Of a stretch of 64,000 nucleotides of DNA, positions 11,201-19,469 are shown one piece after another. Within the stretch, counting starts at the first letter, position 1, and each line of letters begins with the position of its first letter. The stretch is from Haloferula sp. BvORR071 (GTDB taxonomy: Bacteria; Verrucomicrobiota; Verrucomicrobiia; Verrucomicrobiales; Akkermansiaceae). The position numbers and the translations under genes were made by a program. Under the pieces are notes generated by a model. The model made no database searches. It had not been told where the DNA came from and saw only the letters and a program-made list of their open reading frames with translations. Location of the stretch: positions 56,757-120,756 of the forward strand of contig NZ_BATP01000028.1 of the NCBI RefSeq assembly GCF_000739615.1, given 5' to 3'.

Positions 11201-11635
11201 CAATTCACCTCCATGCTGGCTTTGATCGAAGAGCATTTGATCAAAGAGAAGATTCCTCATCTCAAGCTGACCGGACAGACCAAGGACCGGGCGAAGCTGG
11301 TGAAGGAATTCCAGAGCGGCGAGGTGCCGGTATTCCTGATTTCGCTGAAGGCTGGCGGTACGGGGCTCAACCTCACGGCGGCGGACACGGTGATCCACTA
11401 CGATCCCTGGTGGAATCCGGCGGCGGAGAACCAGGCGACGGACCGTGCGCACCGGATCGGCCAGACCAAGCCGGTCTTCGTGCATAAGCTGGTCTGCCGC
11501 GGGACGATCGAGGAGCGGATCCTGGAGCTGCAGAAGCACAAAGCGGCGCTGGTGGAGGCGCTGCTGTCGGAGGATACCTCGAAGCTGAAGATCGATGCGG
11601 AGACGCTGTCGCAGTTGCTGGCGCCGCTGGTTTGA
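8264..11635 (+). CDS. SWIM zinc-finger SNF2-family helicase
   Basis: This encodes 1123 residues. The N-terminal part holds a SWIM zinc finger (Cys91, Cys93, Cys99, His101 in CTCPVEISCKH). A long middle region of about 500 residues has no motif I recognise, as in other bacterial HepA-like SNF2 proteins. The C-terminal half is a complete SNF2 motor: Walker A DDMGLGKT (685-692), DEAQ (782-785), LSGTPMEN, the FSQFT block, SLKAGGTGLNLT and the final DRAHRIGQ arginine-finger motif. Such proteins are ATP-driven DNA translocases thought to remodel protein-DNA or RNA polymerase complexes. It starts 11 bp after leuS. It is not next to recognisable restriction or defence genes, so a housekeeping role is likelier. 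Confidence 0.92.
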   Translation: MEEALAAICARPALYEWIVIGGWRSRFDQLTKLRAKDYANKSSIRDVEMIDIDGMGELIVTASVQGTRRKPYDTTLTFAESRGLWSVESHCTCPVEISCKHGAALLTLLREEVVQPSSLPALAPAKTLDSPLASWLRELENASRVEQSEQQAGKASSESRFLAYCIEPTQDGPRLTLRVGNRLKDGTVRILGGEAAADPSKPARYMTREDLLLVTLYRQQQRKYPTWGEVVLEGPGWDELLEGCLATGRTYFGAASIDQRGSTAYFPVSAGAPLEVSAEWESQPDGSARPVLRGVNEDLVFMATVPPRYLDLERSEIGILESSMPGPVLAAWLRGPVVPAERVPDVIGHLRTVKSVALPMPVALETVTRPATPPRPHLRVHKHVFNDYWQRMEVVLGELTFTYGDSPRLHPLSHSEPRQHVGVRNGQRIVWPRDFHAERSAEGRLASVGLAAALRSIPQNLLDGKTRHSLVAARPYPTHEAAWIEILQHPYLDELRQEGWVIEVDPAAGLTSREVADFVPEIETDADHGINWFRFDVSYELDGKRFSLIPVIAEIIAKGLPPEGPASGFVMIRCENPAEGFVRFPAKPLMEMVTQVRHLFRERSGDGPLRVDRLEAAGVADALDVDSSDTGRRLSRLGKNLREIKELPALEIPAAVQATLRPYQEEGFRWLQFLTEQGLNGILADDMGLGKTLQTLAHLAEEHGKQPGKPSLVVAPTSVVPNWAAEAAKFVPSLPVLALQGPERKELFDRIPEAAVVFTSYSLLGRDFEMLSQHDWHLVVLDEAQHIKNPKATVAISACKLRAAHRLCLSGTPMENHLGELWSLMRFLMPGFLPDEKSFNTRIRRPIERERSKDAQEALNRRVSPLILRRTKDEVAKDLPEKTEIIHGIDLNKKQTDLYESVRASMDKRVREAIASKGLGKSHIIVLDALLKLRQICCHPQLLDTPAAKKVEDSAKLDYLTEELLPTLLEEGRRILLFSQFTSMLALIEEHLIKEKIPHLKLTGQTKDRAKLVKEFQSGEVPVFLISLKAGGTGLNLTAADTVIHYDPWWNPAAENQATDRAHRIGQTKPVFVHKLVCRGTIEERILELQKHKAALVEALLSEDTSKLKIDAETLSQLLAPLV

Positions 11636-11646
11636 GATCGTGAAGC

Positions 11647-12030
11647 TCAGGGGCCCATGATTGCGCTGTGCCATTCCTCGTCCACCGGGGAATCGTCATC
11701 AAGATCATCGAGCTCATCGATCACCTTCACATCACCGCAGAGGTCTTCCATCAGGGTCACCACCTCCGTCATCGTGCCGAACACGAACTCCTCCCGGCGC
11801 TGCTGCACCGGCATGCGGAGGAACCAATGCAGCGCAATCCACTCTCCGGAGCGGCCGAGGAGGTAATCCGCGGCCTTCATGCTCAGGTCACCTGGGGCGT
11901 GGCCGGTCTGGAGGAGGATATAGGGGCCGTGCTGGTCCCGTGGATTGATCTCTTCGGCGACCCGCAGCTTCATGAGACTGATCAGGCGGGTCGCCTCCAG
12001 ATTGTTGGTCAAGGCGTGTGAGAGGGACAT
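11647..12030 (-). CDS. Hypothetical acidic protein
   Basis: This encodes 127 residues from ATG at 12030 (MSLSHALTNNLEATRLISLM). There is no signal peptide or membrane segment. The C-terminus is rich in Asp and Glu (VIDELDDLDDDSPVDEEW). The middle part has alternating hydrophobic residues and one Trp pair (GEWIALHWFLRM). I recognise no family. It converges on the helicase gene (stops 11 bp apart) and is divergent from the GH43 gene. Confidence 0.55.
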   Translation of the reverse strand: MSLSHALTNNLEATRLISLMKLRVAEEINPRDQHGPYILLQTGHAPGDLSMKAADYLLGRSGEWIALHWFLRMPVQQRREEFVFGTMTEVVTLMEDLCGDVKVIDELDDLDDDSPVDEEWHSAIMGP

Positions 12031-12162
12031 GGCTGGTAAAGGGCTGGTCTATGGAAATAAGCTTATCTTTGCGGAAATCAAGTTGCGTCTTTCATGCCGG
12101 GACAGCTACCCGCTGCCGCCGCGGCGGCTTGCCCCGTCTGCCGGGGTGGCGCAGGATCTGGC

Positions 12163-13692
12163 ATGCTTCTTCGCGTCGCGACTCTCCTACTTTCAGCAAC
12201 TGCCGGCGTGCTGGCGGCGGCTCCCGCGCTGCCTTTCAAAGAGGATTTCACCGCCTTTCCTTCGTCCACTTGGAAAATTCATGGCGGTGAATGGTCGGCA
12301 AAGGGTGGAGAACTTCATGTCAGTGGCGGCATGGGACCGAAGGCTGAAATCGCGGAGCTTCAGGCGGGAGATTTCCAGCTGGACGTGGAGCTTCAGGCCG
12401 AGTCGGAGGGAGCCCAGGCCGGAGTGATCTTCCGCGGAGATGAGGTGGCCGAGGGCGTCGATGCCTTTCGTGGTTACTACGTGGGGCTGAAGGCGGGCGG
12501 CAACATCGCGGCGTGGGGGGCGACGGACCCGAAGTGGCGCGGGATCGCGGTGCGGCCTTTCGAGGTGAAGCCGAAGCAGTGGTATCACCTGCAGGTGCAG
12601 GCAGCGGGGAACAACGTGAAGGTCTTCCTGGATGATGAGGCGATCACAGAGAGCACTTGGCCGGTATTTGATGGGATCGACGCGGCTTTCGCGAAGGGTG
12701 GCTTCGCGCTGCGGGCGCTGGATGGCGCGGCCTCGTTCCGGAATCTGCAGATCACGGCGTATCGTGCGGCAACCTTGTCCCGCAGCTACACGAACCCGGT
12801 CCAAGGCGGTTGCGCGGATCCGGTGGTGTTTCACAAGGGCGGGAAATACTACGCTTATACGACTTACAGCCCGGACTTCCCGCGGATGACGCGGGGGATC
12901 CGCCTCTACACCTCGGACAACCTGGTGAACTGGACGGATGAGGGCTTCGTGCTGAAGAACGAGGACAGCTGGGGCAATTGGGGCTTCTGGGCACCAGACA
13001 TCGTGGAGAAGGATGGCATCTTCTATCTTTACTACGCGGCGGACGAGCGGATGTGCGTAGCCACCGCGATATCACCGATGGGGCCTTTCAAGCAGGAAAA
13101 GGAAGCACCGATCACGCCCGAAAGCATCCGGATCGACGGGCATGTTTTCACCGATGAGGATGGCCAGCGCTATTTCTACTACGTGACCTTCGGTGACGGA
13201 AACGAGATCTGGGGCGGCAAGCTGAATGCCGACATGGTCAGCGTGGATCAATCTTCCCTGAAGCAGATGGTGAAGCCGGACCAGGCGTGGGAGCGGCACC
13301 AGGCCAAGGTCACGGAGGGGCCCGCGATGCTGAAGCACAAGGGGATCTACTACCTGACCTACTCGGGCAGCCATTTCGAGAGCCCGGAGGATGCGATGGG
13401 CTATGCTACTTCCGATAGCCCGCTGGGGCCGTGGAAGAAGTACGAATTCAATCCGGTGATGAAGTCGACAGAGTATGCCCACGGCACGGCGCACCACTGC
13501 TTTACCGAATCGCCGGACGGCAAGGAGATCTTCATCGTCTACCACCGCCATCACACCCTGAAGGAGACCGAGCCGCGCGCACTTTCCATCGATCGCGTGC
13601 GCTTCGTGCCGGATCCGAAGGGTGGTCCGGATATCCTGGAGATCCACGGCCCGACCTCCTCCCCGCAGGCGCTGCCTTCGGGCGCGCGATGA
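12163..13692 (+). CDS. Secreted GH43-family glycosidase with N-terminal jelly-roll domain
   Basis: This encodes 509 residues from ATG at 12163 (MLLRVATLLLSATAGVLAA, a signal peptide), with AGGA a few bases upstream; the open frame reaches back to 12094 but that extension is not signal-like. Residues about 25-205 look like a DUF1080/concanavalin-type beta domain that may bind sugar. The rest is a five-bladed GH43 propeller: GGCADPVVFHKGGKYYAY carries the base Asp, GFWAPDIVEKDGIFYLYY follows, IRIDGHVFTDEDG supplies the pKa-modulating Asp, and VTEGPAMLKHKG supplies the acid Glu. GH43 enzymes are arabinofuranosidases, xylosidases or galactanases; the exact substrate is not readable here. Confidence 0.88.
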   Translation: MLLRVATLLLSATAGVLAAAPALPFKEDFTAFPSSTWKIHGGEWSAKGGELHVSGGMGPKAEIAELQAGDFQLDVELQAESEGAQAGVIFRGDEVAEGVDAFRGYYVGLKAGGNIAAWGATDPKWRGIAVRPFEVKPKQWYHLQVQAAGNNVKVFLDDEAITESTWPVFDGIDAAFAKGGFALRALDGAASFRNLQITAYRAATLSRSYTNPVQGGCADPVVFHKGGKYYAYTTYSPDFPRMTRGIRLYTSDNLVNWTDEGFVLKNEDSWGNWGFWAPDIVEKDGIFYLYYAADERMCVATAISPMGPFKQEKEAPITPESIRIDGHVFTDEDGQRYFYYVTFGDGNEIWGGKLNADMVSVDQSSLKQMVKPDQAWERHQAKVTEGPAMLKHKGIYYLTYSGSHFESPEDAMGYATSDSPLGPWKKYEFNPVMKSTEYAHGTAHHCFTESPDGKEIFIVYHRHHTLKETEPRALSIDRVRFVPDPKGGPDILEIHGPTSSPQALPSGAR

Positions 13693-13731
13693 CTTGCGCG
13701 AGAGCGGGATCGCGGTTAGAACGACCGGACC

Positions 13732-15648
13732 TTGCTCCTCACCATCACCAACCGGACGCCTGACGCCACGGATCTCGGCCATTTGCTGCACAAGCATCCG
13801 GCCCGGAGCCACGCGATCGACTTGGCCTTCGGCAAGGGACTGATCTTCTATCCGGTCGCGCGCCAGGATGAGTGCAAAGCGGTGCTCAGCGTGGAGGTGG
13901 ATCCGATCGACATGGTGCGGTCGCCCGGTGCGCGGCAAGGTGGCTGGGCCCTGGGGCAGTATGTGAATGACCGCCCCTATGCCGCGTCGTCGTTCTTGTC
14001 GGTGGCGATTTCGCGCGGACTTGGCACCGCGCTGAATGGCCGCTGCACCAAGCGGCCGGAGCTGGTGGACAAGCTGCTGGATCTGGAAGTTTGCCTGCCG
14101 GTGGTGCCCGCTGGCGATGGCGAGATGTTGAAGAAGCTTTTCGAGCCGCTGGGCTATGCAGTGGAGACGGAGCGCCTGCCGCTGGATCCGGCTTTCCCCG
14201 CATGGGGCGAGAGCCGCTATCACAAGCTCACGCTGCGGGCGATGACTCCGCTGCATCTCTTGCTGAAGCATCTCTTCGTGATGCTCGGCGCACTCGACCG
14301 TGCGAAGCACTATTGGGTGGGCCAGGACGAGATCGACAAACTGCTCGCCAAGGGTGAAGGCTGGCTGGCGACCCATCCTGAGAAGGACTGGATCGTGCGC
14401 CGCTATCTGAAGTTCCAGAAGCGTCTTGCCCGCGAAGCACTCGAACGATTGGCACCGGAACCCGAGGCCGAGGAAGAAAGCGAGGAAACCGAGGACATCG
14501 CCACCGAACCTGCGGTCGAGAAGAAGATCTCCCTGCACGAGCTGCGTCTCGATCGCGTGACGGAGTTGATCGCGAGCTATCAACCGGGCTCCGTGCTCGA
14601 TCTCGGCTGCGGCGATGGCAAGCTGATCCGCCGCCTCTTGGGACAGACAAAGATTCCGAAGGTCACGGGGATGGATGTCTCCAGCCGCGCACTAGAAGTC
14701 GCGCATGAGCGGCTCGAGCGCCTGCCGCCCTTCAAGCGCCAGGGTCGGGTGGAGATTTTCCTCGGCTCGCTGGTGTATCGCGACTCGCGCTTGCGCGGCT
14801 ACGACGTGGCGGCGCTGGTCGAAGTGATCGAACACCTCGATGCCGACCGCCTCGACTCGCTGGAGGAAGTGGTCTTCGCAGCAGCCACGCCGCAACGGGT
14901 GATCGTAACCACGCCGAACCGCGAGTACAACGTGCTCTTCGAAGGCATGAAGCCGGGTGCGCTGCGACATGCGGATCACCGCTTTGAATGGACCAGGTCG
15001 GAGTTCCGCATCTGGGCGGAACGCGTGGCGGGAAAACATGGATATGAAGTCGCCTTCGAACCCTTGGGGGAAGAGGACGCCGAGCACGGGCCGCCGAGCC
15101 AGATGGCGGTCTTTACCCGCCGGGATGGCGGCAATTCAACAGTCCCTTCGCCGAAGGAGGAGGAACAGCCTGCCCAAGCCAACACGAGACCAAGCCGGAG
15201 TCGACGATCCGAAGAGTTCTTCTCACCCGAAGCACGCACGCTCGTTCGTGAGTTGCCGCCTGTGGAAGCATCTGAGGTTTGCCACTTACATCTCGGCGGG
15301 AAGGCGCGAGGCTACTTCAGCCTGCCTGACGGACATTGGATATTGAGGGCCGAAAGCACGCTCATCGGCCACTGGGCCGAGGCATACGACACGGACAGCG
15401 CGGCGGACGTCGCGGCTGCCCTAACAGCGCTTCCTTGGCAGGAGAACGACACCGTCTATTTCTTCACCGGAAGATCTCTCGTGACCGAATCGACTTGGGC
15501 CGCCTTTGTGCGCCACTGGATGGATTTTCTCGCCATCGAGGACGATGAACCGGTCGTGACGAATCTCCAGCGGCCATGGGAAGCACTGATCTTCAATTCC
15601 GGGGGCGGCATCCGCTACCTTACCGGCGAGCCACCTTCTGATCCTTGA
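13732..15648 (+). CDS. hen1: Hen1 3'-terminal RNA 2'-O-methyltransferase with extra C-terminal domain
   Basis: This encodes 638 residues from a TTG start at 13732; the opening LLTITNRTPDATDLGHLLHK matches the start of bacterial Hen1, and no ATG serves. Hen1 methylates the 2'-OH of the 3'-terminal ribose at an RNA break so the repaired site cannot be cut again. The N-terminal domain (1-240) is the part known to activate Pnkp ligase. The SAM site is LDLGCGDG (289-296). The Hen1 metal ligands are Glu364, Glu367, His368 (EVIEH) and His416. An Arg/Ser/Pro linker from about 465 leads to an extra domain (about 500-630, with VYFFTGRSL and TWAAFVRHWMDFL) that I cannot place and that the usual ~460-residue protein lacks. 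The kinase gene starts 4 bp later. Confidence 0.93.
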   Translation: MLLTITNRTPDATDLGHLLHKHPARSHAIDLAFGKGLIFYPVARQDECKAVLSVEVDPIDMVRSPGARQGGWALGQYVNDRPYAASSFLSVAISRGLGTALNGRCTKRPELVDKLLDLEVCLPVVPAGDGEMLKKLFEPLGYAVETERLPLDPAFPAWGESRYHKLTLRAMTPLHLLLKHLFVMLGALDRAKHYWVGQDEIDKLLAKGEGWLATHPEKDWIVRRYLKFQKRLAREALERLAPEPEAEEESEETEDIATEPAVEKKISLHELRLDRVTELIASYQPGSVLDLGCGDGKLIRRLLGQTKIPKVTGMDVSSRALEVAHERLERLPPFKRQGRVEIFLGSLVYRDSRLRGYDVAALVEVIEHLDADRLDSLEEVVFAAATPQRVIVTTPNREYNVLFEGMKPGALRHADHRFEWTRSEFRIWAERVAGKHGYEVAFEPLGEEDAEHGPPSQMAVFTRRDGGNSTVPSPKEEEQPAQANTRPSRSRRSEEFFSPEARTLVRELPPVEASEVCHLHLGGKARGYFSLPDGHWILRAESTLIGHWAEAYDTDSAADVAAALTALPWQENDTVYFFTGRSLVTESTWAAFVRHWMDFLAIEDDEPVVTNLQRPWEALIFNSGGGIRYLTGEPPSDP

Positions 15649-15652
15649 TGCC

Positions 15653-16099
15653 ATGGAAGTCGTCCTGTTCATCGGCATCCCGGCTTCCGGGAAGTCCAGT
15701 TTCTACCGCGAGCGCTTCGCGGGCTCCCATCTGCGCGTCAACCGGGATATGCTCAAGACGCGGTATCGCGAGCTCTCGCTCTATCAATGGTGCCTAGAGC
15801 ACGAGCAGTCGTGTGTGATCGACAATACCAACAGCACCCGCGAGGTCCGCACCCCATGGCTCAGGCCCGCTCAGGAGCGCGGACTGAAAATCACCGGCTA
15901 CTTCTTCCAGTCGCGGATTCAGGATTGCCTGGAACGCAATCGCCAGCGTCGCGGCGCGGACCGCATCCCGGATGTTGGCGTGCGCGATCACCACGCCCGC
16001 TTGGAATTGCCCTCGTTGGAGGAGGGCTTCACGGAATTGCACTTCGTCTCCATGACCGAGGAAGGCTTCACCATCACACCCTGGCACCATGAGGTTTGA
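15653..16099 (+). CDS. Small P-loop kinase (AAA_33 type) in the RNA-repair operon
   Basis: This encodes 148 residues. The P-loop GIPASGKS is at residues 8-15, followed by RVNRDMLKTRY (about 30-40), which matches the substrate/metal Asp strand of polynucleotide kinases. DNTNSTREVR (about 58-67) fits the second hydrophobic strand, and CLERNRQRRGADRIPD (about 93-108) is the lid with Arg residues. The fold is the same as the N-terminal kinase module of Pnkp, so it may phosphorylate 5'-OH RNA or DNA ends, or a small-molecule substrate. It sits 4 bp after hen1 and overlaps the Thg1-like gene by 11 bp, which points to translational coupling. The substrate is not known. Confidence 0.85.
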   Translation: MEVVLFIGIPASGKSSFYRERFAGSHLRVNRDMLKTRYRELSLYQWCLEHEQSCVIDNTNSTREVRTPWLRPAQERGLKITGYFFQSRIQDCLERNRQRRGADRIPDVGVRDHHARLELPSLEEGFTELHFVSMTEEGFTITPWHHEV

Positions 16100-16859
16100 C
16101 GAACTCGACGAACTACTACGCATCTACGAGCAGGCCAACGACCGTTGCGTTCCGCCGGGCTTCCACGTGGTCGCACGACTGGACGGCCGTGGCTTCACCA
16201 AACTGACCAAAGAGCTGATGGATTATGAGGCGCCATACGACGTGCGCTTCCGCGACGCGATGCTGGCTACGATCAAGCGCCTGATGGAGTGTGGTTTCAA
16301 GATCCCCTTCGCCTATGCCCAGAGCGACGAGATCTCGCTGCTCTTCCATCTCGAAGACCAGACCTTCGACCGCAAGCACCGCAAGTGGCTATCCGTCCTC
16401 TCCGGTGAAGCCAGTGCCACTCTGAGCCTGACGATCGGCCGCCCTGCGGTGATGGACTGCCGGATCAGCGAACTCCCCGATCTGAAGACGACCTGCGATT
16501 ACTTCCGCTGGCGGATGGAGGATGCGGGACGGAACTGCCTGAACTCCCACTGCTACTGGATGCTGCGCAAGGCGGGAATGAGTGCCACCAAGGCCACCAG
16601 CCAGCTCTCGAGCATGACCGTCGCCGCGAAACACGATCTGCTGTTTTCAAACGGCATTAACTTCAACGATCTTCCTACCTGGCAGAAGCGCGGCTACGGG
16701 GTGGCATGGGAGGGCTACGAGAAGACGGGAACCAATCCGCTCACCGGAGAGACCGCCGTTGTCACCCGCCAGCGTTTGGCCGAGGTGCTCGAATTGCCCC
16801 ATGGTGACGATTATGCCGCATTGATCGCGGGCTATCTGGCACGTGACACGAAGCAATGA
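16089..16859 (+). CDS. Thg1-like 3'-5' RNA polymerase
   Basis: This encodes 256 residues. Thg1-family enzymes add nucleotides to the 5' end of tRNA in the 3'-5' direction, templated by the opposite strand in the bacterial and archaeal members. The catalytic palm is visible: ARLDGRGFTKLTK with metal ligand Asp32, and AQSDEISLLF with Asp80 and Glu81. The family block HCYWMLRKAG...GINFNDLPTWQKRG (about 173-216) follows. Bacterial Thg1-like proteins repair truncated tRNA 5' ends. The start overlaps the kinase gene by 11 bp, and the stop overlaps pnkp by 4 bp (ATGA). Its place between hen1 and pnkp argues for a role in rebuilding damaged RNA. Confidence 0.92.
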   Translation: MRFDELDELLRIYEQANDRCVPPGFHVVARLDGRGFTKLTKELMDYEAPYDVRFRDAMLATIKRLMECGFKIPFAYAQSDEISLLFHLEDQTFDRKHRKWLSVLSGEASATLSLTIGRPAVMDCRISELPDLKTTCDYFRWRMEDAGRNCLNSHCYWMLRKAGMSATKATSQLSSMTVAAKHDLLFSNGINFNDLPTWQKRGYGVAWEGYEKTGTNPLTGETAVVTRQRLAEVLELPHGDDYAALIAGYLARDTKQ

Positions 16860-19411
16860 AGATCCGCCTTCCAGAGCTGTCGCTGGTGCTTCTCGTTGGT
16901 CCTTCGGGATCAGGGAAGTCGACCTTTGCACACCGGCACTTCAAGTCGACGGAGGTCGTATCCTCGGATGCCTGCCGTGGCATGGTCTCCGACGACGAGA
17001 ATGACCAGACGGTAAGTGCGCAGGCCTTCGCGCTGCTGCACTACATCGTGCGGCAGCGGCTGGAGCTGGGGCGCTTGACGGTGGTGGACGCGACGAACGT
17101 CGATCCCGCAGGGCGGGCGCAGTTGGTGGCCATCGCACGCGAGTATCACTTCCTGCCTGCTGCGATTGTCTTCAAGGTTCCGGAGAGTCTCTGCCAAGAG
17201 CGCAATGCCACGCGGCCTGACCGCGATTTCGGGCCACAGGTAATCAAGCGGCAGATGAATCTGCTGAAGCGCGGCCTGCGCGGGCTGAAGACCGAGGGTT
17301 TCCGAAGCATCGTCTATCTCAAGAGCGAGGAGGAAGTCGACGAGGTGGAGGGCATCGAGCGCGAGCCGCTGTGGAACAACCGCAAGCAGGATCACGGCCC
17401 CTTCGACATCATCGGCGATGTGCACGGATGCTACCCGGAGCTGTTGATCTTGTTAGAGAAGCTTGGCTACGCCGTGAGCGACCATGTCGTCTCGCATCCA
17501 GAAGGCCGGCGAATTGTTTTCGTGGGTGACCTCGTGGACCGCGGCCCGGATTCACCGAACGTGTTGCGGATCGCCATGGCCTCGGTGAAGGCGGGCACCG
17601 CGATCTGCGTGCCGGGGAACCATGACATGAAGTTCCTGCGCTGGCTGAATGGCAAAAAGGTGCAGCTCACCCACGGCCTCGCAGAGACGGTTGCGCAGCT
17701 TGAGGCTGATCCGGTGGAGCGACGTGATCTCACTGCCTTCCTCGATGCATTAGTCAGTCACTATGTCTTCGACGAGGGCAAGCTGGTCGTCGCCCACGCG
17801 GGTTTGAAGGAGGAGATGCAAGGCCGCGGTTCGGGCAAGGTCCGTGAGTTCTGTCTCTACGGCGAGACCACCGGTGAGCGCGATGAATACGGCTTGCCGG
17901 AGCGACTCGACTGGGCCCGCGAATACCGCGGCAAGGCGTTGGTGGTTTACGGGCACACGCCCTTCGCCGCGCCGCGCTGGCTAAACCACACGGTGAATAT
18001 CGATACTGGTTGCTGCTTCGGCGGTGCCCTCACCGCGCTGCGTTATCCGGAGCTGGAGACGGTGAGCACTACGGCGCTTGCCACCTATGCCGAGTCTGCC
18101 CGCCCGCTGCTACCGGACATTGGCCCGGACGCGCAGCTTGCGCACGACCGCTTGCTCGATCTCGATGACTTGCGTGGTCGGCGCTACATCGATACCGCAT
18201 TGCGCCCCGCCATCACGGTGAGGGAAGAGAACGTGCTCGCCGCGCTGGAGGTGATGAGCCGCTTTGCGGTCGATCCACGCTGGCTGGTTTACCTGCCGCC
18301 CACGATGTCGCCTTGTGGCACCAGCAAGCAGGATGGCTGGCTGGAGCGACCGGAGGAGGCCTTCGCCTACTATTCGCAGGCTGGCGTCACCTCGGTGGTG
18401 TGCGAGGAGAAGCACATGGGCTCGCGCGCCGTGGCGATGGTCTGCCGCGATCCGGAGCTGGCGATCACGCGTTTCGGCCTGAAGGAGGAACGCCGCGGCG
18501 TGATCTACACCCGTACCGGCCGGGCCTTCTTCAATGAGGTTTCGCTGGAGCAAGCTCTGCTCGACCGCCTCGCCACCGCCTTGGAGCGCGCCGGCGCCTG
18601 GGATGAATTGGGCAGTGACTGGCTCTGTCTCGATTGCGAGCTCATGCCCTGGTCCGCCAAGGCGATGGAGCTACTACAATCGCAGTACGCTGCGGTGGGC
18701 GCCGCCGCGACGGCGCATTCCGCCGCCTTGGCTGCGGTGCTGGCCGATACCGGCGGCAATCCGCTGATGGAAGCGGAGACCCGCGCCATGCTCGACCAGT
18801 TTGCCAGGCGCAATAGCGCCCGCACCACCATGCTGGAGCGCTACCGCGAATCCTACCGGCACTATTGCTGGGAGGTCGCAGGCCTGGAGGGCCTCAAGCT
18901 GGCGCCATTCCACTTCCTCGCCGGGGAAGGCGCGGTCTACACCGACCGCGATCACCCCTGGCACATGGCCCTGGCCGAGCGCCTGCAAGCCGTGGATCCC
19001 GAGCTCTTCCCGGCCACGCGCTGGCGGGAAGTGGACCTGGAGAATCCAGAGGATCTCGCCGCTGCCATCACCTGGTGGGAAGAGATGACCGCCAATGGCG
19101 GCGAGGGCATGGTGGTGAAGCCGCGTGACTTCATCACCAAGGGCAAGCGCGGCCTGGTCCAACCGGCAGTGAAATGCCGTGGCCGTGAATACCTGCGGAT
19201 CATTTACGGTCCGGAATACGATCACCCCGAGCATCTCTCGCGGCTCAAGGAGCGCGGCCTCAGCCACAAGCGCTCGATGGCCGAGCGGGAATTCGCCTTG
19301 GGAATCGAGGGCCTGTCACGCTTCGTCGCCCGACGCCCCTTGCGCGAAGTCCACGAATGCGTGCTCGCCGTCTTGGCGATGGAGAGCGAGCCAGTGGACC
19401 CGCGTTTGTAA
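16856..19411 (+). CDS. pnkp: Pnkp polynucleotide kinase-phosphatase-ligase
   Basis: This encodes 851 residues, the standard three-domain Pnkp length. The N-terminal kinase has P-loop GPSGSGKS (15-22) and Asp38. The central metallophosphoesterase has GDVHG (187-191), GDLVDRGP (224-231), GNHD (254-257) and later YGHTPF, and removes 2',3'-cyclic phosphates. The C-terminal ligase carries the adenylated lysine Lys519 in EEKHMGS, and a late block GEGMVVKP with VQPAVKCRG as the distal motifs. Pnkp heals and seals RNA cut by ribotoxins, and its ligase works only with Hen1, which is encoded in the same operon. It starts with an ATGA overlap with the Thg1-like gene. All active-site motifs look intact. 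Confidence 0.96.
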   Translation: MKIRLPELSLVLLVGPSGSGKSTFAHRHFKSTEVVSSDACRGMVSDDENDQTVSAQAFALLHYIVRQRLELGRLTVVDATNVDPAGRAQLVAIAREYHFLPAAIVFKVPESLCQERNATRPDRDFGPQVIKRQMNLLKRGLRGLKTEGFRSIVYLKSEEEVDEVEGIEREPLWNNRKQDHGPFDIIGDVHGCYPELLILLEKLGYAVSDHVVSHPEGRRIVFVGDLVDRGPDSPNVLRIAMASVKAGTAICVPGNHDMKFLRWLNGKKVQLTHGLAETVAQLEADPVERRDLTAFLDALVSHYVFDEGKLVVAHAGLKEEMQGRGSGKVREFCLYGETTGERDEYGLPERLDWAREYRGKALVVYGHTPFAAPRWLNHTVNIDTGCCFGGALTALRYPELETVSTTALATYAESARPLLPDIGPDAQLAHDRLLDLDDLRGRRYIDTALRPAITVREENVLAALEVMSRFAVDPRWLVYLPPTMSPCGTSKQDGWLERPEEAFAYYSQAGVTSVVCEEKHMGSRAVAMVCRDPELAITRFGLKEERRGVIYTRTGRAFFNEVSLEQALLDRLATALERAGAWDELGSDWLCLDCELMPWSAKAMELLQSQYAAVGAAATAHSAALAAVLADTGGNPLMEAETRAMLDQFARRNSARTTMLERYRESYRHYCWEVAGLEGLKLAPFHFLAGEGAVYTDRDHPWHMALAERLQAVDPELFPATRWREVDLENPEDLAAAITWWEEMTANGGEGMVVKPRDFITKGKRGLVQPAVKCRGREYLRIIYGPEYDHPEHLSRLKERGLSHKRSMAEREFALGIEGLSRFVARRPLREVHECVLAVLAMESEPVDPRL

Positions 19412-19469
19412 AGAAGGCGCCGCGCTTTTCCGCTTCACCGGAGGCCCATCTTGCCCTCATCTCCTTGTC

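Noticed and set aside
12094..12162. A longer start for the GH43 protein
   Set aside because: It has no signal-like character, while the ATG at 12163 begins a good signal peptide with a nearby AGGA.
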